NCBI GenBank assembly: GCA_000635495.1
Contig: JFLW01000001.1
Coordinates: 269,927 to 333,926 of the forward strand
Direction of reading: 5' to 3'
Length of the DNA: 64,000 nucleotides
Source: Prochlorococcus sp. scB243_495K23
Lineage (GTDB): Bacteria > Cyanobacteriota > Cyanobacteriia > PCC-6307 > Cyanobiaceae
Positions 9,476 through 19,592 of this stretch are shown one piece after another; position 1 is the stretch's first letter, and every line of letters begins with the position of its first letter. Made by a program: the position numbers and the translations under genes. The notes under the pieces were generated by a model. It searched no databases. It worked only from the letters and a program-made list of their open reading frames with translations, and was not told the origin of the DNA.

Positions 9476-11884
9476 CTAACTTACATAACGAATTGGAGCT
9501 AATCTGGGATCTAGAATTTTACTTCCTTTATCACCAAATTTTACTGCTAAAGATATTTTTTCCCCACTCCCAAAAATATGTATGATTTCACCTTTCCCAA
9601 ACTTTGAGTGAATTAGCATATCTCCAACTATCCAGCTTTTCCCTTTACTGGGACCTGAATATAATTTCCTTACTGCATTGATTGGTTTGTTAACAAATTC
9701 ATTTGGGTTGTTTCGATCAACTCTAGTTAAACGCTCAAGATGCCAATCTCTTCTAATTGAAGCACCACCAGTTTGTGGTAATTCGCCATCCATTAAATCT
9801 TCAGGTATTTCCGAAAGAAATATTGAAGGAATTGTTGCTTCACGCATTCCACCCCATAATCTTCTTTCTCTGGCATGACTTAAGAAAACTCTTTCTTTAG
9901 CTCTAGTAATACCCACGTAGCATAATCTTCTTTCCTCTTCAAGAAGTGAGGGAGTATCTATTGATCTATGGCTAGGGAAGAGGCCTTGTTCTAGCCCAGT
10001 GATAAAAACATTTTGAAATTCTAAACCTTTACTATTATGCAGAGTCATTAGAGTTACAGAGTTAGGATTATTTTTCTTCGTATCATTATCAGTTGTTAAG
10101 GCTGCTGTAGAAAGAAATCCCTCTACATCTCCACTTTCTGTTTCTTCTTCATATTGAGTGGCTGCATTAATTAGTTCTTGTAAGTTATTTCTTCTATCTT
10201 CAGATTCTTCAGTCCCACTAGATAGCAAGTCACTTAAATAACCACTTTTTTCTAAGATTAGTTGTAGTAGTTGAGCGGGACCTGAATTTTCTAGGTAACA
10301 CAGTAGATCATTCATAATTTCAGTAAATTTATTAATTCCTTTTGATGATCGGCCTATTGTTTCTTTAAGACTTTGCTTATCATTAAGAACCTCCCATAAT
10401 GGGATATTTAATCTATTAGATAGGTCATTAAGTTTTTGAATAGTAGTCTTACCAATCCCTCTTCTAGGAACATTTATGATTCGTAAAAGACTAACGTTAT
10501 CTGAAGAATTAACCAGAACTTTCAAATATGCTATTGCATCTTTAATTTCTCTTCTATCATAAAAACGCAATCCTCCAAAAATTGTATAAGGAATGCGCCA
10601 CCTTACAAGAGATTCTTCTAATACTCTCGACTGAGCTCTGGTTCGATATAAAATTGCAAAATTTTTCCAAATTGGGTTTTGATTATAGTTATTGAGAGAT
10701 TTTATTTTATTGGTGATTGCTTCTGCCTCGGAAATTTCATCATCACAGCTGAGTAACGTTAAAAGTTCCCCTTTTTCTTTAGTAGCCTTTAAAACTTTGT
10801 CAATTCTTTCAGAGTTGTTTTCAATTAGTGAGTTTGCAGCATCAAGGATATTGGCAGATGACCTATAATTTTCTTCTAATTTAATTAAAGATGATTTTGT
10901 ATCGTCTTTGATTGAAGTTTTAAAATCTTCTTGAAAACCAATTAAAATTCTGAAGTCAGCTGCTCTGAAACTATAAATACTTTGATCAGCATCCCCTACT
11001 ACAAAAATTGAACGATCTTCCCAACTAAAGAATTTTTTTGGTTCAGTATTTCCAGCCGTAATTAATTTTATAAGTTCATATTGTGTTCTATTTGTATCTT
11101 GATATTCGTCAACTAAAATATGTTTAAATCTTTTGTGCCAGTAATCTCTGACTATATCATTTTGCCTCAATAAGAAAACAGGCAAAAGTAGAAGATCATC
11201 AAAGTCTAAAGAATTATTTTTTGAGAGAGAAATCCTATATCTCTTGTAAGCTTCTGCAACTGTTTTATCAAAATTATTATCTGCTTTTTCTAAAAGATCA
11301 TTAGAAGTTAAGCATTGATTTTTAGCATTACTTATTAATCTTTTAATCTTTTTGGGATCATATCTTTTGGTATCAAGATTCATATCTTGAGTGATAATTT
11401 CTTTTACTAATGTTTGAGAATCTGTTTCATCATAAATTGAAAATTGCCTTGTCCATTTTAGGCCTTCTGGATCAGTATATTTTTCAATATCGTATCTCAG
11501 AAGTCTTGAAAATAAGGAATGGAAAGTACCGATCCAAAGGTTCTGAAGCCTCTCTTGGTGAACGTTTGTTCTTAATTGATTTTGATCAATTTCTTTGAGA
11601 GTTGTCCAAGGCTGACCAAATTGATTAAAAGCTAATTCTTGGGCTAGAAGAACCTCTAATCTTGCTTTCATTTCTTTAGCAGCTTTGTTAGTGAATGTGA
11701 CTGCGAGAATGTTATAGGGATCTATAGAGTTACCTTCAATAAGGTTTGCAATTCTGTGAGTAAGAGCCTTAGTTTTTCCGCTACCTGCACCCGCTACAAC
11801 TAATAGTGGTCCATAAACATGTTTTACTGCTAGAAGTTGTTGATTGTTTAGGGACTTAAAAAGGAAATTGTTGGTTTGAGGCAC
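9476..11884 (-). CDS. uvrD: UvrD/PcrA-type superfamily I DNA helicase
   Basis: Walker A VVAGAGSGKTKALTHRIA, VDEYQDTNRTQYELI, VGDADQSIYSFRAADF, TLMTLHNSKGLEFQNVFITGLEQGLFPS. Confidence 0.96.
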   Translation of the reverse strand: MPQTNNFLFKSLNNQQLLAVKHVYGPLLVVAGAGSGKTKALTHRIANLIEGNSIDPYNILAVTFTNKAAKEMKARLEVLLAQELAFNQFGQPWTTLKEIDQNQLRTNVHQERLQNLWIGTFHSLFSRLLRYDIEKYTDPEGLKWTRQFSIYDETDSQTLVKEIITQDMNLDTKRYDPKKIKRLISNAKNQCLTSNDLLEKADNNFDKTVAEAYKRYRISLSKNNSLDFDDLLLLPVFLLRQNDIVRDYWHKRFKHILVDEYQDTNRTQYELIKLITAGNTEPKKFFSWEDRSIFVVGDADQSIYSFRAADFRILIGFQEDFKTSIKDDTKSSLIKLEENYRSSANILDAANSLIENNSERIDKVLKATKEKGELLTLLSCDDEISEAEAITNKIKSLNNYNQNPIWKNFAILYRTRAQSRVLEESLVRWRIPYTIFGGLRFYDRREIKDAIAYLKVLVNSSDNVSLLRIINVPRRGIGKTTIQKLNDLSNRLNIPLWEVLNDKQSLKETIGRSSKGINKFTEIMNDLLCYLENSGPAQLLQLILEKSGYLSDLLSSGTEESEDRRNNLQELINAATQYEEETESGDVEGFLSTAALTTDNDTKKNNPNSVTLMTLHNSKGLEFQNVFITGLEQGLFPSHRSIDTPSLLEEERRLCYVGITRAKERVFLSHARERRLWGGMREATIPSIFLSEIPEDLMDGELPQTGGASIRRDWHLERLTRVDRNNPNEFVNKPINAVRKLYSGPSKGKSWIVGDMLIHSKFGKGEIIHIFGSGEKISLAVKFGDKGSKILDPRLAPIRYVS

Positions 11885-11906
11885 TTTTGTGAGGGTTTTT
11901 CAAAAA

Positions 11907-12113
11907 TCAGACTTTACTATGAGATTCAGATTCCGTTTCTAGATCTTCTAACGCTTTTTTTAAATTTATAAGTTCATTATTGTTATTAATTATTTCTTCA
12001 AATTTATTTTGAGGCATCTTTAATTTCATACTTCTGTTTAGAATTTCTTTTTCCAATCTCTTTTTATATGAGGAAATAAGTTTCTTTGATAATTTTAAAT
12101 CCTGTTGATCCAA
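11907..12113 (-). CDS. Hypothetical coiled-coil-like small protein
   Basis: Open frame of 68 aa, no recognised domain. Confidence 0.5.
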   Translation of the reverse strand: MDQQDLKLSKKLISSYKKRLEKEILNRSMKLKMPQNKFEEIINNNNELINLKKALEDLETESESHSKV

Positions 12114-12276
12114 AACTTTATTAAAAATGTAGTTTTATATTAGCGGAAAAAAATTTTTTATTTGAATTATTTCAACTATCACTTTGGAATGAAGTTATTA
12201 ATTAAGAAGCGTTGCGTTAAGTTTGAAATTGTATTGTTTTTACTAGCTTTGTATTATTCTTAAGATCTGCCTTTTA

Positions 12277-12804
12277 ATGTTTACTTCAGGAATGTCAGTT
12301 TCAAAAAATAATCAACTATTGTCAGCAGATAAGAAATTAAATGATTTAGGAAATATAAAAGAATTTATTAATAGTGCAAATTCAAGATTAGATGCAATAA
12401 CCTCAATAACCAATAATTCACATGCAATCGCAGCAGACGCTGTAACAGCAATGATTTGCGAAAATCAAGATTCACTCAATTCAAAAATATCTTTAAATAC
12501 AACTAACAAGATGTCCGTTTGTTTAAGAGATGGAGAAATAATCCTAAGGATTGTTGCTTATCTTTTAATTTCTAATGACGAATCAGTTTTAGAAAAAAGT
12601 TGTTTGAAGGACCTTAAAAATACTTATCTTGCTCTTGGGGTACCTTTAAGAAATGCAAGAAGGGTTTTTGAATTAATGCGAGATGCAACCATCTCTGATT
12701 TGAATTCAACAGTTAATAATATGCGTGGAAAAAAAGGCTTTCTTCCTAAATTAATATCTGAAACTGAGTTTCAATTTGAAAGGATAATTAATCTTTTAAA
12801 CTAG
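12277..12804 (+). CDS. cpeB: Phycoerythrin beta subunit, degenerate high-light Prochlorococcus type
   Basis: [30 protein letters not shown]…[23 protein letters not shown]… NTYLALGVP match the phycobiliprotein beta-subunit core. Confidence 0.93.
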   Translation: MFTSGMSVSKNNQLLSADKKLNDLGNIKEFINSANSRLDAITSITNNSHAIAADAVTAMICENQDSLNSKISLNTTNKMSVCLRDGEIILRIVAYLLISNDESVLEKSCLKDLKNTYLALGVPLRNARRVFELMRDATISDLNSTVNNMRGKKGFLPKLISETEFQFERIINLLN

Positions 12805-13339
12805 CTAAATTTCTTATCTCTGAAGTATGGGAAGTCTGTATAACTGATTTATTTTCTAGATTTCTAATAGTAGAAAATCTGGATCTTATATGAGTGGATA
12901 AAAAGGAAATTCTTTCTTCGGAAACTGTTGATTTATAAATAGTTTTAATGTGTAAATTATTTTGTTTATCAACAAAATAATTGGATGATGAAATAAAGGA
13001 TTCTGCATAACCTTTATTTCTTAAAACAATTCCTGAATTTTCATCTTTGGGTAAAAAAATTAGAATAGTTTCATCTCCCTCACTGATATAATCATTGTCC
13101 CAATCACTAATAGCTTGCCAGTTTATAGAAATGGCTACGCTCTCTAGGTTTAAACTAAATTTATAATTTTTAAAAATTTCAACGACTTTTTTATTTTTTT
13201 TGTTGATATATTTTACATATATTCTACTAGTTGAGTTTTCAAATTCCTGAAAAGCTAAGGTATGAGTACTTCTAATAGATTTCCATTCTCCTATACTTTT
13301 ATCAATGAATTGATTAATTATTGTTAGATTCTTCGTCAA
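12788..13339 (-). CDS. cpeS: CpeS/CpcS-like phycobiliprotein lyase
   Basis: [32 protein letters not shown]…[28 protein letters not shown]… resembles CpeS lyases; adjacent to cpeB. Confidence 0.8.
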   Translation of the reverse strand: MTKNLTIINQFIDKSIGEWKSIRSTHTLAFQEFENSTSRIYVKYINKKNKKVVEIFKNYKFSLNLESVAISINWQAISDWDNDYISEGDETILIFLPKDENSGIVLRNKGYAESFISSSNYFVDKQNNLHIKTIYKSTVSEERISFLSTHIRSRFSTIRNLENKSVIQTSHTSEIRNLASLKD

Positions 13340-13493
13340 GTTTGTCTTCTACTGAATGATTTTCTGCTTTTTGTATCATTCTTACCATTGAATCCACCAT
13401 TAATCTCTTTGCAGAAGTTACTTTTAATCCAGAAGGCGTAGTTGATATTTGTTCTCCAGGGCGATCATATGAAGTTGGTCTAAATGGAGTCAT
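13314..13493 (-). CDS. Small conserved-looking protein overlapping the 5' end of cpeS (59 aa)
   Basis: Manual translation [59 protein letters not shown]; 26 nt overlap with cpeS start suggests translational coupling. Confidence 0.6.
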   Translation of the reverse strand: MTPFRPTSYDRPGEQISTTPSGLKVTSAKRLMVDSMVRMIQKAENHSVEDKLDEESNNN

Positions 13494-13610
13494 CTAATAA
13501 CTTTAAAAATTTATCGATTTCTATTCTTGCATGAATCATTATTTATATAGTTATTGTTTGCGAAAATGTCATATCTTTCTTCTTTGATTACAGAATTATC
13601 AAATGTTTTG

Positions 13611-14246
13611 TTATTTAGGCATTTTATTTTTTGCCAATCCTGAAATAGTCGCTAAAGCAAACATTCCCAATAGAGCAATCCCTAGAAATAATCCTGCTCC
13701 CTGGCTAACTCCAGCTCCTACTGCTACAAGGATAGAGTCACTGATTATAAGACTTATTAATAATGCAGGAGTAAATATTTTCCAGCGAGTTCCTCCAATA
13801 CCAATTGCGTAGCTTAGAAAATCAAAAAGGCCAGTCATTAGTAGACCTGTCATGAGAAAGAAATTTTCTTCTAGCTGGTTTTGATTAAAACTTTCAATCT
13901 TTTGCATTGCTTTTGGTCCTACTAAATTACGTACAGGAACCCGACCATAATTTCTCGCAATAAAGAAAGCAGCTTGGCAAAAAACGATATCAGAAAAGAT
14001 TATTGTCATGTAACCTTTTTGAAATCCTAATAATGAACCTGCTAGTAGAGAATAAGCTGAGCTTGGAAGAGCTGGTAAAATAATACTTACTCCTCTAAGT
14101 ATGAAAATTCCAAAAGGAGCCCAAATTCCCATACTTTCTATTTTGTTCCTAAGGGGTTCAATCCCATAATTTTGGATTAAATAAATCAATACAACAAATA
14201 TTGCGATAAAAAAAACTACTGAAAGAAATTTCTGTATTTTATTCAT
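13611..14246 (-). CDS. TVP38/TMEM64 (VTT/DedA-like) membrane protein
   Basis: APFGIFILRGVSIILPALPSSAYSLLAGSLLGFQKGYMTIIFSDIVFCQAAFFIARNYGR typical of VTT domain. Confidence 0.8.
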   Translation of the reverse strand: MNKIQKFLSVVFFIAIFVVLIYLIQNYGIEPLRNKIESMGIWAPFGIFILRGVSIILPALPSSAYSLLAGSLLGFQKGYMTIIFSDIVFCQAAFFIARNYGRVPVRNLVGPKAMQKIESFNQNQLEENFFLMTGLLMTGLFDFLSYAIGIGGTRWKIFTPALLISLIISDSILVAVGAGVSQGAGLFLGIALLGMFALATISGLAKNKMPK

Positions 14247-14392
14247 TATTTTTTAGTAAATTTATTGGAAGTAAATTCTTAATTTAATATTTGATTGTAT
14301 CTATAATAGAAATACTATTCAATAAAAATTTTTACAAATTTTTATTCTTATATTTACTCCTGATAAAAGATTCTTGTATCTCAGATCTATAG

Positions 14393-14812
14393 ATGATTAA
14401 TTCTAAGAATAAAGTTAATTCAATATTAATTCGAAATAGCTTTGGTTTATTTCTTTCGATAGTCGTTTCCTTCAATATCTCAATAAAACAATCAAATGCT
14501 TTGCCTCATGAATGGGTTGGGGTTCCTAAAAGTGAATATGGAGAACAGTTATGGGATAGACAAAGTATTAAAAGAAATGAGGATGGCTCTGTAAGAGTAT
14601 TGAGTAAATTTATTCCCAAAACAAAAACTGAAATTACTGAGGATATACTCTATACAATGGATATAAATTGCTTTGAAAAATCGTTTAGAGATGTTGATGT
14701 CTCCATTGATGAAATATATAGTAATTTCAATGATTTAGCTGATTGGCAAGATCCAAATGGAGATGAATTGATTTTGGGTGTTATAGGTCAAGTTTGCAGA
14801 GTAGAAAACTAA
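14393..14812 (+). CDS. Hypothetical exported protein
   Basis: Signal-like hydrophobic N-terminus; ORF 139 aa. Confidence 0.55.
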   Translation: MINSKNKVNSILIRNSFGLFLSIVVSFNISIKQSNALPHEWVGVPKSEYGEQLWDRQSIKRNEDGSVRVLSKFIPKTKTEITEDILYTMDINCFEKSFRDVDVSIDEIYSNFNDLADWQDPNGDELILGVIGQVCRVEN

Positions 14813-14875
14813 AAATCCCGAATTGTAAAAATAAAATAAAGTAAAAAAAAATTTTTTCCTACATGCCTAGAAAAT

Positions 14876-14904
14876 ATAAAACCCTGTCTTAGACAGGGTT
14901 TTAA
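14876..14904. terminator. Bidirectional intrinsic terminator between the 14393 ORF and tRNA-Phe
   Basis: AAACCCTGTC-TTA-GACAGGGTTTT perfect stem flanked by A and T runs. Confidence 0.75.
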
Positions 14905-14907
14905 AGG

Positions 14908-14980
14908 TGCCAGGACCCAGATTTGAACTGGGGACACGGCGATTTTCAGTCGCCTGCTCTACCAACTGAGCTATCCCGGC
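14908..14980 (-). tRNA. tRNA-Phe(GAA)
   Basis: Reverse complement GCCGGGATAGCTCAGTTGGTAGAGCAGGCGACTGAAAATCGCC…GGTTCAAATC cloverleaf, anticodon GAA. Confidence 0.96.
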
Positions 14981-15071
14981 TCTAACCTATATACTCTAAA
15001 TTACGATGTGTAGTTTGTGAAACCCTTTTCATTAAAAATTTTATATCTTCATCAAATATCTTCAAAAACTA

Positions 15072-16301
15072 TTATTTTGCATTAATCGCTAATAATGCAG
15101 TACCAAATGAAGTAGTTTTTTTACATGAAACTATTGGTATATTGATTATTTTTTCTCTTATTTTCCTCCATTGTGGGTTTTTTGAACCACCACCAATAGT
15201 AATAATTTTTTTTGGAAATGAACCTGTTAGTTCACCTAGTTTTTCCCATCCTTTCAATTCGATCTTGGCAAGCCCCTCGAATAATGCTTGTAAATAAAGT
15301 GAGTCGCTTACTGGCCTTGGACCAAGTATCGGCTCTAAATTAGCATTATTAGCGGGAAATCTCTCTCCTTTACAATTAAGAGGTAAAAGATTTAAAGAAG
15401 TATTTTTCGATGGATTAATTTGTCGACTTAGCTCCTTTATTTCCAAATCAGAAAAGAACCTAGACAAGATACCGCATCCTGAATTTGATGCTCCTCCACA
15501 TATCCAATCGCCATTCACTCTATGAATTGTAATTCCTTGTTTTTTGATAGGGTTATCAATAATTTTTTTAACTACAATAGTTGTTCCTAAAACAGTGAGG
15601 CCATCTTTTTTACCTAAACCTGAAGCTATTAAACTTGCATTAGAGTCAGTAGTTCCTGAGATTAATATTAATTTTTTATTCAAGTTAAATCTCTCTGCTA
15701 AATCAAAATTCACTTGTCCAAGAATTTTTCCGCTTTTTATTATTTGCGGTAAGCATTTTTGCCATGAAGTATTGAGATAGCTTTTTGGCCATGATTCCTT
15801 TTTTAGATCCCAACCTAGTTTTAGATTATTACCTTCTTCTCCATGAGTCCAATCTTTTAAAAACCAACCAGTGATCCAATCAGATTGATGACGTAAAAGT
15901 ATATTTGTCCCATATTCATTAATTAGTTTTAATGCTCTAGCAAGACTACTGTATGGAGTTCTCAGATGATCTTCGCCATAAGTTAAAGATTCAAGAAGGA
16001 TCTTATTTTCGCTACATGCTTGGTCATAAGGTATTGCTTCTCCTAGCGGCTCTCCTTGCAAATTTGATGCTATTAAAGTTCCTGAGGTTCCGGATATAGC
16101 CAATTTATTAAGGTTAATTTTAACCTCAATAGGTAAACTAGCCAAAAGATTCTCACAAGAATTGATCCAAGAATTTGGATTTTTAAAGCTGTATGAATAG
16201 GATACTGAATTTGAATATACTAATTTCTTGTGAAAATTAATAATTGATATTCTCGCACCACTGGTTCCAAAATCTAACCCTCCGTAAAAACTTTCAGGCA
16301 T
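15072..16301 (-). CDS. FGGY-family carbohydrate kinase
   Basis: YGGLDFGTSGARISIINF, KLAISGTSGTLIASN, ILISGTTDSNASLIASGLG, KKIITIGGGSKNPQWRKI. Confidence 0.88.
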   Translation of the reverse strand: MPESFYGGLDFGTSGARISIINFHKKLVYSNSVSYSYSFKNPNSWINSCENLLASLPIEVKINLNKLAISGTSGTLIASNLQGEPLGEAIPYDQACSENKILLESLTYGEDHLRTPYSSLARALKLINEYGTNILLRHQSDWITGWFLKDWTHGEEGNNLKLGWDLKKESWPKSYLNTSWQKCLPQIIKSGKILGQVNFDLAERFNLNKKLILISGTTDSNASLIASGLGKKDGLTVLGTTIVVKKIIDNPIKKQGITIHRVNGDWICGGASNSGCGILSRFFSDLEIKELSRQINPSKNTSLNLLPLNCKGERFPANNANLEPILGPRPVSDSLYLQALFEGLAKIELKGWEKLGELTGSFPKKIITIGGGSKNPQWRKIREKIINIPIVSCKKTTSFGTALLAINAK

Positions 16302-16313
16302 AGAAAAAATTTT

Positions 16314-17555
16314 TTATTTAAAAATCTTGGAAGCCTCTGCTAATTGGGCTGCTTTTTTTTCTACATTTTCCCATGGGAGCTCAAGATCTCTTCTGCCAAA
16401 ATGTCCATAAGATGCAGTCTTTCTATAAAATTTGCCGCCCATTTTTTTTGGTAGATTTCTCAAGTTAAATTCTTTTATTATTGCTGCGGGTCTTAAATCA
16501 AAGTGCTCTTTAATTAGCTCAGTCAAATTAGCTTGTGAAATAACACCTGTATCAAAAGTATCCACTAGTATGGAAATTGGTTTTGCTACTCCAATTGCAT
16601 AACTTAATTGTACTTCTGCTTTTTTTGCCAATTTCGCCTTAACTATGCTTTTAGCTACATAGCGTGCAGCATAAGCGGCTGATCTGTCTACTTTTGTGGG
16701 ATCTTTCCCAGAAAATGCCCCTCCTCCGTGTCTTGCATATCCACCATAAGTATCTACAATAATTTTTCTGCCAGTGAGACCCGCATCTCCTTGTGGCCCT
16801 CCTACGACAAATTTTCCAGTGGGGTTTACTAGAAATCTTGTTTGGCTAATGCTTGGTTTGATTTCTAAATCTTCAGTAGCAGGAATTACAACATGGGTCC
16901 ATAAATCTTCTTTTATTCTTTGACGAATTTCTTCTTCATTTGTCATCCCATCTATCTCAGGATTATGTTGAGTTGAAATTAAAATTGTATTAATAGAGAC
17001 TGGTAAACCTTTTTTGTAATAAATGCTTACTTGAGTTTTGCCATCAGGGAGTAGATAATTAAGGACTTCTTCATGCCTCACTTTGGCAAGTTGAATGGCT
17101 AATCTATGAGCTAAGCTAATAGGTAAGGGCATTAATTCAGGCGTCTCATCACATGCATAGCCGAACATTATGCCTTGGTCACCAGCTCCGGTATTATCTT
17201 CTAAATCATCGTTAATATCGTCCGCCTCGTTTACTCCTTGAGAAATATCCGGTGATTGTTCGTCAAGTGCTACTAAAACAGCACAACTATTTGCGTCAAA
17301 ACCACCTGCTCTATAGCCTTCATATCCAATTTCTTTAATTACATTTCTAACAAGTTTTATATAATCGACTTTTGCTTTTGAAGTTATTTCTCCAGTAAGT
17401 AAACAAAGACCTGTATTTACTACAGTTTCGCATGCAACTCTGCTTTCTGGATCTTTTGTCAATAGAGCATCTAAAACAGCGTCACTAATTTGATCACATA
17501 TTTTGTCAGGATGACCTTCAGTAACGGATTCCGAAGTGAAAATAAAATCACTCAT
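16314..17555 (-). CDS. metK: S-adenosylmethionine synthetase
   Basis: [62 protein letters not shown]. Confidence 0.98.
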   Translation of the reverse strand: MSDFIFTSESVTEGHPDKICDQISDAVLDALLTKDPESRVACETVVNTGLCLLTGEITSKAKVDYIKLVRNVIKEIGYEGYRAGGFDANSCAVLVALDEQSPDISQGVNEADDINDDLEDNTGAGDQGIMFGYACDETPELMPLPISLAHRLAIQLAKVRHEEVLNYLLPDGKTQVSIYYKKGLPVSINTILISTQHNPEIDGMTNEEEIRQRIKEDLWTHVVIPATEDLEIKPSISQTRFLVNPTGKFVVGGPQGDAGLTGRKIIVDTYGGYARHGGGAFSGKDPTKVDRSAAYAARYVAKSIVKAKLAKKAEVQLSYAIGVAKPISILVDTFDTGVISQANLTELIKEHFDLRPAAIIKEFNLRNLPKKMGGKFYRKTASYGHFGRRDLELPWENVEKKAAQLAEASKIFK

Positions 17556-17691
17556 TTACAAATAATTCTGAAATTAGTTTTATCCTAAAATAGATTATCG
17601 TTACAAATCAATTATTGTAAATTAAATAATACTTGCACAAGAATAGTGATACTTAAATTCTGATATTCGTAAATAAAATAAATAAGTAAAC

Positions 17692-18783
17692 TTATACTGT
17701 TTCAGCCGATGCTGTCGAGATTTCTTCATTATCGTCAGTTTGTTCAAATAACATTTGTTTGTATTTCGCAGCCATTTCTTCAGCTTTACTAAAAACTTTT
17801 TGAGGATCAGATAGCATATCGCCTGGTTCAGGTTCAAGTGCTTTAGTAGATAATGAAATTCGTCCTCTTTCTGAATCAAGGTCAATTATCATGACTTTCA
17901 TTTGGTCATTCACATTCAAAATATTATGAGGAGTCTCAATATGTTCATGACTAATCTCAGAAATGTGTAATAGACCACTAACTCCACCAATATCAATAAA
18001 GGCTCCATAAGGTTTAATACCTTTTACAGAACCCACGACAACTTCGCCTACCTCTAGCCTGTTCATTTTTTTCTCAACCAAAGCTCTTCTATGACTTAGT
18101 ACTAATCTATTTCTCTCTTCATCAACTTCAAGAAATTTTAAAGGTAAATATTCACCTTCTAAGTCATCTTTAATTTTTCGAGCACTTATATGAGATCCTG
18201 GGATAAAACCTCTCAAGCCTTCTACCCTAACAAGAGCTCCGCCTCTGTTTGTTGCAAAAACTTCAGAATATATAGTTGCATCTTCTTTTTGGAGTTGTCT
18301 AACCCTTTCCCATGCTCTCTGATATTCAATTCTTCTAATGGAGAGAGCTAATTGGCCATCTTCATTTTCCTCGCTCATTATGAAAAATTCTCTACTTTCT
18401 GAAGGTTGTAAAACATCATTAAGACCTTCAACTCTATTTATTGAAACTTCTTGAACTGGCATAAAAGCAGCTGTTTTTGCCCCTATATCTATCATGGCCC
18501 CTTTGGGCTCTAGAGCAAAAACGGTACCTTTAACTAGATCGCCAGGTTTAAAATTATAGTCATACTTACCCAATAGTGATGCGAATTCTTCTTGTGTGAA
18601 TCCCGCGTTGTCAAAATCCGTATTTGTTCTGCTAGAGGAAGAATCTGCTGAAGGTATTTCGCTCTTCTCGAATGATAAATCTTCCTCATTTTGAGATGCT
18701 GAATCATTATCTAACTCAGACGAATTTTTAATTTCTTGATCCTCGGAAAGTTCTTTAATGGTTTGGGAAGAATTTTCGTTCAT
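17692..18783 (-). CDS. rpsA: 30S ribosomal protein S1
   Basis: S1 repeats: GDLVKGTVFALEPKGAMIDIGAKTAAFMPVQE; GEVVVGSVKGIKPYGAFIDIGGVSGLLHISEIS. Confidence 0.95.
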   Translation of the reverse strand: MNENSSQTIKELSEDQEIKNSSELDNDSASQNEEDLSFEKSEIPSADSSSSRTNTDFDNAGFTQEEFASLLGKYDYNFKPGDLVKGTVFALEPKGAMIDIGAKTAAFMPVQEVSINRVEGLNDVLQPSESREFFIMSEENEDGQLALSIRRIEYQRAWERVRQLQKEDATIYSEVFATNRGGALVRVEGLRGFIPGSHISARKIKDDLEGEYLPLKFLEVDEERNRLVLSHRRALVEKKMNRLEVGEVVVGSVKGIKPYGAFIDIGGVSGLLHISEISHEHIETPHNILNVNDQMKVMIIDLDSERGRISLSTKALEPEPGDMLSDPQKVFSKAEEMAAKYKQMLFEQTDDNEEISTASAETV

Positions 18784-18891
18784 TTGTTGTATCGCAGACT
18801 ACCTAAGGTAGTTAGAAAGGAATGCTACTAGCCTGCAAACCAATAGCAAAAACGTTTGTGATATGTATTCTACACTTTAAGATGCTGAATT

Positions 18892-19371
18892 TTATGAAAT
18901 TGAAGCTAATTGGTTTTTTGAACTTCCCTTTAGAGATTCAAGAGTAGAAATAAAATCTTTTACCCCATTAAATTTTCTATAAACTGAGGCATATCTTATA
19001 TAAGCGACTTCGTTTTCTTTCCTAAGATTTTTAAGTATTAATTCTCCGATTTGTGAAGATTTAATATCTTTATTAGAGTCTTGAATGATTTGGGATTCAA
19101 TTCCATCTACGAAATTAATAATTGCTTCACTACTGAAGTTGGTTTTTTCGCATGCTCTTGATATACCAGTAAATAATTTTTGTTTATCAAATAATTCTCT
19201 GCCACCGTCTTTCTTTAAAACTGAGACTGGCATTGATTCAACTCTTTCATAAGTTGTAAATCTAAAACTGCAATTTAAGCACTCTCTTCTTCTTCGAACA
19301 CTTTTCCCACTATCAGCAGATCTTGATTCCAAAACTCTGCTATCTGTGTTTTGACAGGTTGGACACTGCAT
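18892..19371 (-). CDS. nrdR: Transcriptional repressor NrdR
   Basis: [45 protein letters not shown] zinc ribbon plus ATP-cone; start placed at MQCPTC. Confidence 0.95.
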   Translation of the reverse strand: MQCPTCQNTDSRVLESRSADSGKSVRRRRECLNCSFRFTTYERVESMPVSVLKKDGGRELFDKQKLFTGISRACEKTNFSSEAIINFVDGIESQIIQDSNKDIKSSQIGELILKNLRKENEVAYIRYASVYRKFNGVKDFISTLESLKGSSKNQLASIS

Positions 19372-19430
19372 GTGGTGAAATGAGATGCGCTTCAACTCTA
19401 ATAGTAGAGTAATATTCTAATTATGAAAAG

Positions 19431-19463
19431 TAAAAAAAAACCTCCTGTTAAAGAGGTTTTTTT
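19431..19463. terminator. Intrinsic terminator downstream of psbT
   Basis: AAAAAAAACCTC-CTGTTAAA-GAGGTTTTTTTT inverted repeat. Confidence 0.7.
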
Positions 19464-19470
19464 TATTGGT

Positions 19471-19569
19471 TCATTTTCTATCAAATTTAGGTGGGTCTCT
19501 AAAGGCGACAGCAAAGAATAATGTTACAACTGCGAGAGTAAGAATAAGAACGTAAGCGAAAGCTTCCAT
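19471..19569 (-). CDS. psbT: Photosystem II protein T (32 aa)
   Basis: Manual translation [32 protein letters not shown], downstream of psbB. Confidence 0.96.
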   Translation of the reverse strand: MEAFAYVLILTLAVVTLFFAVAFRDPPKFDRK

Positions 19570-19592
19570 AAGATTAATAAATAAAGTTTAGT

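Noticed and set aside
17622-17885. ORF overlapping the rpsA 3' end
   Set aside because: Alternative frame of the rpsA tail plus spacer, K/L/Y-rich composition typical of random AT-rich frames.
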